From Diphasiastrum complanatum (taxonomy: Eukaryota > Streptophyta > Lycopodiopsida > Lycopodiales > Lycopodiaceae): DNA of 64,000 bases. A model generated the notes under the pieces. It saw nothing but the letters and a program-made list of their open reading frames with translations, searched no databases and was not told where the DNA came from. The stretch lies in assembly GCA_029204225.1 (NCBI GenBank), contig CM055106.1, forward strand, positions 7,289,156-7,353,155, written 5' to 3'. How positions within the stretch are numbered: position 1 is the first letter of the stretch; every line of letters begins with the position of its first letter. The translations under genes were made by a program, and so were the position numbers. This document shows, piece after piece, positions 21,439-33,849 of this stretch.

Positions 21439-22130
21439 TGTAGGGCATAGCAACAAGTAGGATGGTGGGTAGCCCTCCACCTATCAAAAGGGTTAAAACA
21501 CAAAGATATGAATCTAACTATGCTTAGTTGCTAATTTAGTTGCTTTTCTACACAAAACTGACTCTACCCCACCTTAACTTTAACTAAACTAACACTAACC
21601 ACACACATTCATTTTTGGAAGAGGTGAAAGGGGATGAGAGAGAGAGTTTGAGGGAGGCACTCATTAGCTATTGCATGAATCCATAGGAGAATCTTTAACT
21701 AACAAAAGCAATGAATAGGCAAAGGGAAATAACAAATACAAACAAGAGCACAAGACACAAGGCAATAGCACAATGATGATGCTTGAATCTCCAATTTGGT
21801 AGAGTTTCCTCCTCTCAATTAGAATGTCAAGTGGTTACAAAAGGTGCCTTTTTATCTTTGGGGAGGCCCTTGCCCCTTGGTTTCTATTGGCTACTTGAAA
21901 TCCTAACCCTTCAAAAGAAACACATTCTAATCTACGGTGCACGAAGAAGCGCACCCCACTTACCACCATTTGAATTTTGACCACTAAACAAAACTTAGTA
22001 AACTTAGTTAACTTAAACTTTGGCAATTTTAACATTATTTTAATTACATGGCCCAAAGTCTAGTTTATTTAAAATACATTATTTACAAGTGCTCGTTGGG
22101 CTATGGGCACGACCCTCGCAACTTATTTCT
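21439..22130 (-). repeat. Probable gypsy 5' LTR, reverse strand (right edge uncertain)
   Basis: The inner edge is set by the primer site; on the minus strand the LTR would end CCCTACA. The far edge is a guess. A minus-strand GATAAAAAGGC near 21850 could be its TATA box. No second copy of this LTR is in the window to confirm the length. Confidence 0.45.
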
Positions 22131-25022
22131 ACTTCCGGCCTTTTTAATGTATGTACTGAGAATACCCACAACAACCATAGCTAGATTTTTCTTGACATGC
22201 CACTGGATTGGGTAGATGATGCTCTTAGCTAGCAGGCTGAATAGGGGCCTTCGCATTTTGTGAGTAAATTTTTTGTGAGTTTTATGAGTTTCTTGCTTGG
22301 CTATGCCATGATTCAACAAAAAGTTAGCACATGGTGTCCTACCTATTTTATTCCACTAGTTGAATGTTCGTCATTAAGAATGGTGGTTTGGTACATAGTG
22401 AAAGATCCCACAATGGAATACCAAAGTAGGAGATTTTTTAAATTAAAATTATTTTTTAGCATCCAAAGATAGCATGCTGGCGTGCCAAGGGATTCCGCCA
22501 AAAACTGTTTTTATCCTCTTTGGAGGCTGCAAAATGCTTTTTCTTGTGTCATTTAGCATGTCGGCTTGCTATCTTTGAAGGTTCAATAGAGAATTTTCTA
22601 GCTAATTTACTTAGCACACTAGCTTGATATGTTTGGAAGATGCAAATTTTTATTTCTGAAATAATGTTTTTACTCAAAATTTGGTTCTCAATGTGTCAAA
22701 GTATCTTTTCTATTTTATAATTGGAAATTTTCAACCTATCAATCCTATAATGTATCCACAAAATAGGATGTGATACCTTAAGGGTAGATATTATTCATGA
22801 CAGTGATGGTTTGATACCTGAATTGCCACTTAGACTACACAATTTGGTACTCCCATAATCACATAGACTATATAATTTGTTTTACATGAGAAATTTGAAT
22901 GGTTGTGAAATGGTTCACATGACGCAGTGGCTCAACCTATGGCATCCAAGCCTTTTGTGGTATTGGAAAATGAAAAGCCAATTTTAATATGTGAAAATTA
23001 AAGAAAAAAAGAAAATTGGACACAATACTATAGAAGAAAGATGTGCTAGAGATTGCCATGACACCTATCAAAAGTTGCCTCACATCCATTGAAATTTTTG
23101 CATCTAGTTAGTATCCTTGTAGTTAAAGACAAAATGCAGTTAATATATATTACATGGCATGCTACATAATCATTGAACCATAAGTAGAATGAAACTCACA
23201 AAAAATTTACTCGTAGATTGTTAATACCCGCCAAAGAGAATGGCAAGGAAGTAATGAGAATTTGCAAGAGGATGTGATCTTCATGTAAGTTATTTAGGAT
23301 GTGTACATGTTACATATTTTATGTATTAGTTTGATAATTAGTGTTTGCAAATTGATATTTTTAAGTAATCAGCAAGATGTGTCTTTAATACTTCTATAAC
23401 ATTCAACTTGTTCGTATTCAAATTGTAACAAAACATACATATTTAGAACTCAAATAGTGGTGACAATAGGCAGTCTTTTACCTTGATCATTCAGACCCAA
23501 GATTGTCATGTGGGATGGCAAGTTGCTCCTGGAACAAACATAAGAAAGACATAAGGGATATGTGGATAGAGTTACAGATAGACTCATTTGGTATGGTGGT
23601 TTTGTTGCACGATGCGACAAATGTAGTGACATACTTATAAATTTTACACATGATTTTAACATATATGACATGTAACTACAAACTATATATTTTTTAACAT
23701 GCCTCCACACATTGTGGTTGTCTTTTTCTTTTTAATATTTTGGCATGGCAAAGTTATGATTGCATGTATAGATGATGTGAAAATAAATTCATGATTTTCA
23801 TCTATACGTATGAACCATAGTATTGATTATGGCTCCATATATTAATTGCATTTTCTTTGATCACATTCATGCTTTGGTCGTATGGTGGATTTGAATGTGA
23901 AACCCAATATATGAGTTTCACATATGATTGTGTAGGCCTTACTATTGTGATTGATCATGCCTCCTCAATTTGTTTTTGTCGACGTTGTTTATCTTGATGT
24001 TTGTGTTGATATCTCCTTTAGTATTTTCACTGGCCATCATTGTAAATACCAAGGTTTATGTTGATAGTAACAATGACATGAATTACTAATGGTCATGCCA
24101 ATGTCCATAACCTTTCAGGCCAAATTTTGGCTATCTATCAAAAAGTGCAACAAAAAATTGTTGAAGCACAACCATTTTGTTGTGTGCCATCTAGCATAGA
24201 TGTCTATTTTAGTTCTAAATTTTCTAAGAGAACTTTTTAGGTGATATGACAAGAAGTAACTATAAAAATGAACGTCCTTTATTAAGTAGCGATTTGGTTA
24301 GGACTTCATTTCCTGTCAAAGAGATCAAGATCATACCCCACATGAGGTCATACAAGAGATTAGGGGTACACCTAACCATAGCATGTGTTTTAACCTATAA
24401 AATCTTGTGAATGAGACTTTGTGTGGAAGGGTTGAGCAAGGGTGCCTTAAAACAAAGTACATGGCTTTACCTATAAAATCTTGTGAAAGGGACTTTGTGT
24501 GAAAGGGTTGAGGAAGGGTGCTTAAAGGCATCAAGGGAAAGCATGTACATAGTTGCACCTTGGCTTGTTTTCCCTTCCCACCATTAGATGGGATGACCGG
24601 CGGACTGTGCCCTACTACCTTGGAGGTCCCTTAGTCATAACACAACAAGCCCAAAATGGGAGAACATACATGAAAATGGAAGTTACAAGTATAGTTTTCT
24701 TACTGTTGAACTAATTTTATGGTATTTAATAACATTATAGCCTTCCAACATTTACATTCCACATGCACAGATCAGGCCTTGTACATGTACATATCAGGCC
24801 TTGGCAGGTTATGGATCCAGTTATATCCACCTCCATTAATTAGAGGCCAACATTTCTAGCCCATGTTCCTAGTAACCTATTTGTTTTAACTAATATGAAA
24901 ATCCATATATGATCCTGGTCTAAATCTTACTATACAAGTATGTATTGAGAAGACTCTCTAGTGTACTAGTGGGAAACTTATATAAGTGAGTGAACTACTG
25001 CTACTACTGATCACGTTTGCAG
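22131..25022. other. Intergenic region downstream of the aldo-keto reductase gene
   Basis: AT-rich DNA with no recognised gene. Short open frames (for example 22260-22472 and 23450-23710) have no family resemblance. It holds a 76-bp tandem repeat at 24394-24545. The 3' UTR of the aldo-keto reductase gene presumably ends here; no clear AATAAA was identified. Confidence 0.5.
24394..24545. repeat. 76-bp tandem repeat (2 units)
   Basis: CCTATAAAATCTTGTGAA begins units at 24394 and 24470, followed by GACTTTGTGTG and AAGGGTTGAG in both. The second unit is about as long as the first and slightly diverged. Confidence 0.8.
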
Positions 25023-28000
25023 CTATATTTCTCCATCCCACAAATCCTGAAGGCTTTTGTAAGGCCCGTGAACGGCACTGCAGAAGAATTCACAACGATT
25101 TGTTCTCCTTTGTTTCAGCTTTTGCACCTCCATGAGATCTTCTGGTATGAGCTCCCAGTTGAATATGCTATAGTTCTCAGCCAATCTGTTAGGGTTGAAG
25201 CTCCTGGGCAGGATGCTCACTCCGCTTTGAATGCCCCATCTCAGTGCTATCTGCTCATGTGCTAGCACACAGTTAGGAAACACTTTCATATTTCTTTTAT
25301 ATTGCTATTTCTCTTATATTGCAACGATGGAAAATTGCACTAGTATCTTATGCAAAATTACAAACTTTCATCAAGCTACGACCACATCATTACGCGTGCA
25401 GCATTCGGTACAACGTTTTCTCAGTTGTCTACCGCCGTTGCAGAATTGGATAGAAGCGTTCTATGTGGTGCTCCCCAACCCGTGTTGATTAATCTTGGCT
25501 ACGTAGACACGAGGCATCTGGGAGCTGTTGGCCTTCAAACATGCTTATGCCATATGAATTGTGGTTTATATCGCAGATACTGTACATTATGTTGCTGCTA
25601 TTGCTTGTAAATTTGCAATGAAAAAATCTTTTACATTGTACGTCAAGTTACAACTACAATATTGTACATTACGGTGCTAGTCCTTGTAATTGTACACTGA
25701 AAATAAATTGTTCATCAACTTGCAACCACATTATTGCACTAGCATCATTGTGCAGAATATTTACAGTGCAGATCTGGTTGCAATCACTTATAAGCATTCA
25801 ACATTGAGCGCAAAGCTCCCAAGTTTTGGAGCTGGTGAGCTATGAACTATGAACTGTTAGCGCAGACAAGGTTCGAGCTTAGAGCGTCGACGTCCTCCTG
25901 TGGCTATCGCACTATTGCACGGATTATTCATATAATCTTGACCAAGTCTGTCAAAAGGCAGCATCATATACATGCACCTGAAGTAATTTTACAGGTTTTA
26001 GCTCTCACATACATCTACGACTCTACTGGTGTGCGTTCTCTCGTCAGATTGCAGCGACCTAGATCCAGTCAGAAACAACAGGAGATAGGCAGTCTCACCT
26101 GTGCCGGAGTTTTGCCGTGTTTCTCTGCAATTCTTTTGATAACAGGGTTGCTGATAACCTCACTAGTGCCGTAGGAAGCCCCTGGAGCTGCAAGTGGTGA
26201 CCATGCGCTGACATGAATACCCCTAGCATCGCAAAATGTCTTCAAAGTAGGCTGCTGCCAAATAGGATGCATCTCTACCTGTTTGTAAGACGGTTATTTT
26301 TTGTGATCAATTTCAGCTTAAGCTCAGTCTATCTTACATGCTTTTATCATTCAGCAGTTATGGTCGCCGAAATTGTTTAATTGAGATCTTAAAATAGCAT
26401 AGAAGCTGCCTATCAGATTTAGCCTGTGTTATTATCTAAGAAGGCTGCCGAGAGCTACGCTCTGAGTCTCAGACCTGATTCACAGCTGGAGGAATTTTGG
26501 CATACTTGAGCATGTCACTCAACTTCTTGACACCAAAGTTGCTCACGCCCACAGCTTTGGTTAATCGCAGTTCCATACACTTTTCTATAGCATGCCATGT
26601 GGATTCAATGTCAACTGGTAGTAGCTCATCCGGGGCTGGAGGAAAATTTCCTCCTTTCTTCAGCTTTACAGGAAAGTGCATAAGATACAGATCAAGATAC
26701 CTCAACTGCAGCAACCTACAAAGCAAATTTTCAGAGTGCATGGAGACAACAACGCTGAACTAAGTCTATTTAGCTAGCCTCGTTCATAAGAGCTGATGCC
26801 TAGTAATTACCATTCCCGACAGACCCATTTTCTGACATTTATGATCAGCGAGGTAAAAATGCAGATATAAGCATCCATGTTGGAAGTGTACCGTTAGTGC
26901 AAACTTTCTATTCATCGATGACGAAGTACTATAGCAGGTGATATGCATAATTTCACATTTGAGCAATGAGAAAGGCTAATGCGTCTTCAGACCTTAAACT
27001 TCTTTGTAATGCAGGTATCACGTCTTGGGGGTCATGATCGTCGCACCAAAGCTTAGAAGTAATAAACATGTCTGCCCGATTTACCAGCCCAGCTCTAAAC
27101 GCTTCAGCTAGCGCCTCGCCAATCACTGATTCAGTTCCATAGAAGCTCGCCGTATCAATATGCCTGTAACCCAGCTGCATCCACCACCAACACTCTGTTA
27201 CAAACTATACCCACATGGAAATGAGTGACGTAAGGTTCTTTGCAGGATCTGTAGCGTACTAAGATAAATTATTACATTCTAAAAAATGAAACGTTGTTAG
27301 TTCAACTTTTTAAGCTTTTTGCAAATCGCATGAGTATAGAAATTATCTATTCCTAAGAACATGAAAAAAGTCTGCATCACCATGTATGCTAGAAAACTTA
27401 AATGTAAACATTTAAAATTTCATAAAATGCTGCATGCCGACGATTTTATAGATGAAATATTTGGTTTTAGTTCGTGAATTTGAGATTGCTGTAGTGAGGG
27501 GACAGCTACTTTACTATCATGTCTGCCACTTTTACGTAGCATCATTGACAACGCGCATTGAATTTATTTTGTTTTAACTTTGCGACCTTGATACAACGTA
27601 TTCTGACATTTCTTTGTCAAAGTTTTAACTTCAAGATATTTCTGATGTTTTAAAACTAGTTTCATATGTATGTGAAAACCCATCTAGCTAACATGCGATG
27701 GCTGCTAAATGAATTGCATCACAGGAGTCTTTTGCTGAAATTTCCTGCAGTGCAACAGCAGTGAAACTGGATGGAGAAAAGATTGAATCCTATCTATGAA
27801 TGTACATTAACAGACGTCTGCATGATCAGAACTAGCTCAAACCCGCTGAAGAGAATGAACATGCTGATACATGAAAGAGTGCGAGGAACGTTTCTCACGA
27901 TGGTTGAATAAAAGAGAAGTAGATAAATAGGAAACGCATGAAGCAATGCCAAGGAAGGATCACGAGAAGGTCACTCTTATTCTATGAAACTGCAAGCTTA

Positions 28001-28332
28001 TTAGGAATAAATGATGTGCAAAACATCACATGCATTTAAGTCTCTGGTCAATCTTTCTGTCTGCAATAAAAAACACGACTGTCAGTAGAGTCACCCACAA
28101 AGGTCAGAAGGGTGCTATTGTGTCTACAAGGCCACGGAGATTTTTTTACAGCTGAGATGTTTACCTTGATAGCTTGCAATACAGCTGAATGGACCTCGGC
28201 TGGAGCATGACCGAAGCCCACAGTGCCAAGGCCAATAGCAGGAATATATGAGCCTGTATTCAGTCGAAATCCTCGGTTACTGACACTTGTCATCGTCTCC
28301 TTCCCTTTTACTCTACTGGCTGCAGATATCAT
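25023..28332 (-). CDS. Aldo-keto reductase (AKR4-like), five exons, intact
   Basis: Exons on the minus strand: 28332-28165, 27174-26993, 26715-26475, 26278-26099 and 25250-25023 (stop included). All four introns are GT-AG (990, 277, 196 and 848 bp; phases 0, 2, 0, 0). The product has 332 residues, the usual family size, and should be a cytosolic NADPH-dependent (beta/alpha)8-barrel enzyme reducing carbonyl substrates. The catalytic tetrad is Asp63, Tyr68 ([11 protein letters not shown]), Lys97 (ITSKLW) and His130 (LMHFP), with exactly the spacing of human aldose reductase. Cofactor residues appear in GVSNF (173-177), NQVE (196-199) and [13 protein letters not shown] (271-283), where Arg273 replaces the commonly seen Lys. 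It resembles plant AKR4 enzymes; the substrate is not predictable. Met14 is an alternative start. Confidence 0.9.
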
Positions 28333-28447
28333 TTCTAAGTCCAGAATCCAGATGTCTAGTGCAGACTATGCTAGACAAAGCACAAACTAAAAATGCGTGG
28401 CCTTAGTAGGAGTGAGGAGGCTTTAATACGAAAAGGAGGGACTCAGC

Positions 28448-28455
28448 TTTATATA
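28448..28455 (-). promoter_or_regulatory. TATA box of the aldo-keto reductase gene
   Basis: The minus strand reads CTATATAAAGC, with TATATAAA at 28455-28448, about 116 bases before the start codon. It is a good plant core-promoter match. Confidence 0.65.
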
Positions 28456-28462
28456 GGTGTGT

Positions 28463-28529
28463 CACGTGTGTGTGTAGTAGTGATAAGTGGGGTCTTTGTA
28501 ATGTTTTGTGGGTGCAGGTTGGGCACGTG
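28463..28529 (-). promoter_or_regulatory. Two CACGTG G-boxes upstream of the aldo-keto reductase gene
   Basis: CACGTG occurs at 28463-28468, a few bases upstream of the TATA box, and at 28524-28529. G-boxes bind bZIP and bHLH factors and often mediate stress, abscisic acid or light responses in plants, which would suit an aldo-keto reductase; the link is inferred. Confidence 0.5.
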
Positions 28530-28559
28530 ACTCTCAAAAGGGCTCCATCATCATCTCAT

Positions 28560-29384
28560 GGTCCCAATGGAATTTGATGGAGCAATAACAATAACACCTG
28601 AGTAGATATTTGAAATTACTTGGGAAAGCTTTTTTTTAAATTATGTTTGACAACTTTCCTTTTTTAAAACTTTTCCATTTTTGGAGGACTATTATGGCTT
28701 ATATGCCTATATAAAAGTGTGATAGTGTTGGACACTCATTACTAATTTTTCTTTATTTTTTATACGTTATCTCCTGTAGGTTGTGGACCTTTTTCTTGGA
28801 AATTATGAAATTTATCTTAGAAAGGGGAGATCAAGGTGATAGGAATAAGACCTTTATAGGAATCAACTGTTTGCATAGATTTTTGTGAAAAATCGTGTTT
28901 TTGTGCAAAGGTTGAACTATCCAGTTGAAATAGAAGAACTCTCTAGGGATTGTTGAGGGTAATTTGGAATTGGAGGAGCTTTGGTAAATTGAGTGTTAAG
29001 TTATTCGTGTCTATGGATAGTAGAGTTAATGATTAAATTTAAGTTGTGTCTGATCGGTTTTATCAAGTTCCACTAAGTTATGGATTGGGTCAGGTAGGAA
29101 TAAAGCTCTATTCTTAACCTTGTAGACAAAGATGTCTGTATAAGTTGACCTAATCTTGGTAAAAAGACTAAGATCTGTTGTAGGTTGACCAAGTTGAAGA
29201 AATTTTGTTATTAAAGGTTTGATGGTTGGAAATATTGTTGAATGTGGAATTATTCACTTCAAAGATTTCCCAAGTATATTATTTACTCATGAGAAATAGA
29301 GTTCTTTTGTAGTTGAGTTGGAAGATTCTCAGTGAGTTACGTGAATAGATTACGAAAATGATAGAATCTCGAAGCAAGCATATC
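28560..29384. other. Unassigned stretch
   Basis: No gene is recognised. The right part may be decayed copia pol leading into the RNase H end at 29385, but no motif proves it. Confidence 0.3.
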
Positions 29385-29532
29385 AAAATCAAGTATCACT
29401 AACTTAGAGAGAAAGTGCAAAACAAGGAAATTTCTTTGGTTTATTGTAGGACAGATCTTATGGCAGCAAATTACTTCACAAAGGCATTAATGCTCAGGCC
29501 CAAATTCATTTGATAATGAGCATCTTGAAAGC
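29385..29532 (+). pseudogene. Copia RNase H tail (family D)
   Basis: Translation near 29370-29510 gives SRSKHIKIKYH, LREKVQNKEISLVYCRTDLMAANYFTKALMLRPKF, the conserved end of copia polyproteins. The last 50 bp (AATGCTCAGGCCCAAATTCA onwards) are also present, inverted, at 35682-35727. Confidence 0.8.
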
Positions 29533-30370
29533 TGTATATACTTACACTAGAAAAACCAAAAAAAAATTAGGGCAACTTATTTTTTTTAGCAAAAGATCAA
29601 AATTCAAAAATTGAATTTTTTCGATACCGAATCAACTCGTCTCGACTCGACTCATGTGTTTTAGAATTTCTTGATACCGGATCAACTCGACTCGACTCGT
29701 ATGTTTTAGAATTTCTCGATACCGGATCGAGTCCACTCGACTCGTATTTGTCTGAGTCAATCCCGTAATTTCTCAAGTCATTGTATATTTTTGATACATG
29801 GTATTTTTTGATACTTTCAACCAGAAATCTGACCCACGTCGTGACGTTGACAGTCCACCTACTCTGTACATACATTTATGGTCAAAATGACATTTATTTA
29901 CTATAGGAAGGATCTAGTAAAATAAGTAGATTAATGTCATGAAATGTGCTAATCACTGTCATCCAATAATCAATGTGAATCCACAATGGAGTCAACACCC
30001 TGATCAGATTTATTTATTCAGGAGGCATTACTCTGTAGCTACTCAATTTTTGCTCAACAACATTCAGTTGAAGCTTATTCTTCGATACATAGCCTCATGC
30101 TGTTGTTTCAGGCTATTGTACTCATTTTCAATCAATTAGAGTGCAAGTTTTTGTCTACACTATTATTTTGTTCAATTGCGCATTGCTACTGTTCATTCAT
30201 CTTGATTATTGTTGTTGGTAATTGACGCACTTCCGATCCACACCATCTGCGTTCTCCACTTCTGTTGCTATCCCACTGATTTTTGACTTGGTATTACAGC
30301 TTCTATTATCACGTATCTCTACTAATCCGATATCAGTTGGGTCTTTTCGATAACCTCTCATTTTACTACA
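29533..30370 (+). repeat. 3' LTR, copia family D (838 bp)
   Basis: It runs from TGTATATACTTAC, after the pol tail, to CTCTCATTTTACTACA. It aligns in inverse orientation with 34833-35681. It contains a minisatellite of 45-50-bp units (29621-29760) rich in GACTC pentamers. No primer site follows, consistent with a 3' LTR. Confidence 0.8.
29621..29760 (+). repeat. GACTC-rich LTR minisatellite, left copy
   Basis: Three units begin TCGATACC or TTGATACC at 29621, 29671 and 29716 (periods 50 and 45). Each has a core TTTTAGAATTTCTCGATACC and a variable number of GACTC pentamers; the 5-bp difference reflects gain or loss of one pentamer. Confidence 0.8.
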
Positions 30371-31600
30371 AATTGGTGGTCTGAAAGAAATACATGACAG
30401 ATTGCCTCTGATTGAGCCATCCTGCACCCAATTTGGAGTTGAGGGACTTAGACACCAATATCTTGAAGTTTTGCTTGTTGAAGGACTCGATAAATGCAAT
30501 TTTTGCATGATCTAAGCTTATGATTGCTTGACCTGGTGAAAGCCTCTATGCCTCTCTAATGAACCTTAGACGAGTACATATTGGGTTGGAGTTGGATTTT
30601 TGAAGATATGTACTAGAAAAAGTGTGCCCTCCTACAATTTCAGTCATTTTCAGCTCACATGTGTGAAGCCTACATGGAAGTATGACATGGCAAGTATCTT
30701 GCTAACTCACTATCCCTCTATACTATGCTTTACAACGACCAAATTAGAGTCCTATAGTAAACGTTATGGTCGTTGGCGGACGTCTGGTTTGGATGAATCT
30801 GTATGCATGTTTGGATGCATGATACAAGGTGGTATAGTAGGTTGATCAGAGTAATCTTATACTTGAGTAAAATTTTATAAATCTAGTCGAAAGGCAAATT
30901 TCTCAATTACTAGGCATTTTACGTAATTTTTTTTGATTTTTTAGAAATCACTACATGTCATGTCTGATGCATGCCAGATGTTTTGAAATCATTTTGAAAT
31001 GGGATGGCAATTGTGAAACTGTCAAGTCAATGTGATAAATCGATTTTCATAATTTGGTCCATATTGAACAAAATTTGAAAATCCCAATTACGTAAAATTT
31101 TGAAAGAACCGTGGATGTATTGATTTTGTTCAAATTTGTTGGTTTTTAATCAAACAGAAATAGCCTACAAAGTGAATGACCTTACTAAGATGAAATCGGT
31201 TCACAATACCTTTCACTTTTGATTGAAGAGTTTGGAATCTGTCAACTAAAGAGAGAATTTCTTGTTTCATGTGATCAATAAAGACCAAGATAATGCAAGT
31301 CTTGTTGGAACGCCAGTCTACATATAGATTTTCCAATAGTGGAGTGCGACACTTAACTAGTGATGGCCTTTTTGTAGCCAAATTTGGGATTTTCCGCCTG
31401 AGCCATATTTGGGAAGGGAGGAATGTGATGAAGCCTGAGGGGTAGATGATTGGTTGACCAAGTGGACCGGTTATGTTAATCTACTTTGAATTTCAAAAGT
31501 ATAAATGATTTTGAGAGTGAGCGCAATTGATGTAGTAGGTCAAGTTTGGGAAGATTCAAATTTGAATATTTTAATACATTGAATCTAGTCTAATTGTGAG
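30371..31600. other. Unassigned stretch between opposed copia ends
   Basis: No recognisable gene. The open frames at 30206-30508 and 31130-31381 on the minus strand have no known homology. A CACATGTGTG box is near 30657. Confidence 0.4.
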
Positions 31601-31699
31601 TAGGATTTTAGATCTAGAAGTTTCCTATTGTTGATAAGATTGGAGAAGGACATGAAACATGCATAAAGTAGATGAAGATTAAAAGTGATTAGTCGATCA

Positions 31700-33000
31700 T
31701 CAAGAGAATAATTCTCACTTAATCTGAATCCACAAATGCTTTGACCTTCAAACTTAGTTTTGAACAACATTTTGTGTGTCAATCCAAGCTTACTGCTTTA
31801 GTAAAAATATTTGTTGCCATATCTTACATTCGACAGTACTGCAAGTCAACCTCTTTGTCAAGAATTTTGCTTCTGACATAGTGATACTTAATTTCAATAG
31901 TGCTTACTAGGGTTGGCTGATAAAGCAATGGCACTTTGATTATCACAAAATAGAATTGTCAGAGTATATTGACTTAGACTGATATCTGAAAGTAAGTCTC
32001 TCAACCATACTGCTTCCTTTGTAGCTTGCGAGGCTGTGATATACTCTGATTCAGTGGAGGATAGATCTATCGAAGTCTGCTTGCAATTGTTCCATGAAAT
32101 AGGACCATTGTTGTGGAAGAATGTAAATCCTGAAGTGGATTTACCATGTGTCTACATCTCCTGCCCAACTTGCATCTGAGTAAGCAATGACAATATTGAG
32201 TTTGTCGTTGTCGACTCCTCCATAACAAATGCAAAAGTCCATAGTCACTCGAAGATATCTCAAAGATCTGATAAGATCCTTCAATATGTTATACTAGGAT
32301 TGGTCATATACTGACTCATTGAACTGATTGCAAAAGCTATGTGTGGTCTGGTATAGATCATGGTGTACATAAGAGATCCTATTATCGAATGATAAGGATA
32401 TTCATGCATCTGCTCATTCTCTTTGATTGTTTGGGGACACTAGTCCTTTGACATCTTGAGTCCTAGTTCCATTGGTGAGAGCGCCAATTTGCAATTTATC
32501 AGATTATATCTGATTAAGACATTGTGAATGTATATTTTCTGAGAAATGTAGATCAACTTTTGTTTCTGTTGGATTTGAATATCTAGACAGTAATGAGCTT
32601 CCCCTAGATTGGTCATGTCGAATTCAGAAGATAGCATTGTCTTAGCTTCCTTTATCAGATTGATATTGTTGTTGAAAAGCAATGTGTCATCCACATACAA
32701 AGTGATAATGATAAAGAAATGCTGCACTGACTTGAAGTAGGCATTCAAATCAAAAGAGCTTGGTGTGTAGCCATGATCAATAAGGAAAGTATTGATCTCT
32801 CTGAAACCATGCTCGAGCAGATTGGTTCAAGCCATAAAGTGCTTTATGGAGTTTTCGCACATGATTGTGTTTACCTTCGATATTGTAACCTTCAGGTTGC
32901 ACCATGTAAATGTCCTCTTTGATAACTCCACTGACTTCAAATATCAAATAAGTACTTAGAGATGGAAGAATTTTTCAATTGTTTATCTTTGCTCTGAAGT
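31700..33000 (-). pseudogene. Copia reverse transcriptase and RNase H, decayed
   Basis: On the minus strand: IKEDIYMVQPEGYNIEGKHN, LHKALYGLNQSARAWFQ, LYVDDTLLFNNN with an intact YVDD box, FDMTNLGEAHYCLDIQI (32748-32440), LRYLRVTMDFCICY, AYSDASWAGDVDT, and near 31750-31850 the polyprotein tail that matches 47640-47795. Many stops and frameshifts interrupt it. Domain order fits the gag at 33850-34720 on the same strand, but about 850 bp between them, where protease and integrase belong, is unrecognised. Confidence 0.8.
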
Positions 33001-33849
33001 ACTATATTTACTTTCAAAAGTACACTAGGTGATAAATTTCCCTATTGGGTCTGATTCTCTCCAAACTAGTAACATCACCTTTATGTAAATTCATTTTATA
33101 TGAACCATTGGGTGAATTATCACCTTATATTGGAAATCAATGTTCAAACGTTAAAGAAATAAACAATTATAGTCCAAGGCTATCCACAATTTCTTGTAGA
33201 CTTGTCATAAATGCTTCCTGGTACAAAAACACTTAAAAAACTAAGACATAACAATACTAGAATCTCTAGGAGATTCACCAAGATAAATGACTTTAGCTCA
33301 ATTATGAGTACCTTGAATACCCTGTTGAGTTAATTGTTCTATTTCTAGCATCGCATACCAAAAAATAGCAACCATTCAATCTTGATAGATTTGTCTATCT
33401 CCCAATTAACCATAGATCTAGGTAGAAATCTAGAGATTACAAAGTTCAGCTGAATTCCAATTGAACTCAGTGGTTATTGATATTTGTTAATCTTTGTAAT
33501 CCACTATCAAGTCACTGGGATACAATCAATAACTTAGAGTCTATTTCTCATTCAAAAAATATTCTATACCAAGAATGTCCTATATTCTATGCACATAACT
33601 TTTACTAATGAATCCTAATGACTCACCAATCATGTGTCTTAAAAACAATATAGTTTAAAACAAATAGTTCCTAGTGAAATCTCTTCACACTGCTTATTTA
33701 ACCAATTAACTATTAGCTAGGAGTAATCGAACTACTCAAGTCAATTGCTAATGGTAAAAAAGTCTCAAATGTCTAGGAACCAAATTCGTTTATCTTGGAA
33801 CTTATTCCAAAACAACACCACAATTTTTGACTGGTTGATGCAGCGTTTG
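33001..33849. other. Unassigned insert between gag and RT
   Basis: This takes the place of protease and integrase in the reverse-strand copia. No coding homology was seen in any frame. It may be a separate insertion or diverged pol. Confidence 0.35.

Noticed and set aside
25231-26174. Plus-strand frames opposite the aldo-keto reductase exons
   Set aside because: They are antisense shadows of exons and introns with no homology of their own.
29597-29875. Minus-strand frame with ESSRVDPVSRNSKT repeats
   Set aside because: It reads through the LTR minisatellite; the same occurs at 35374-35652.
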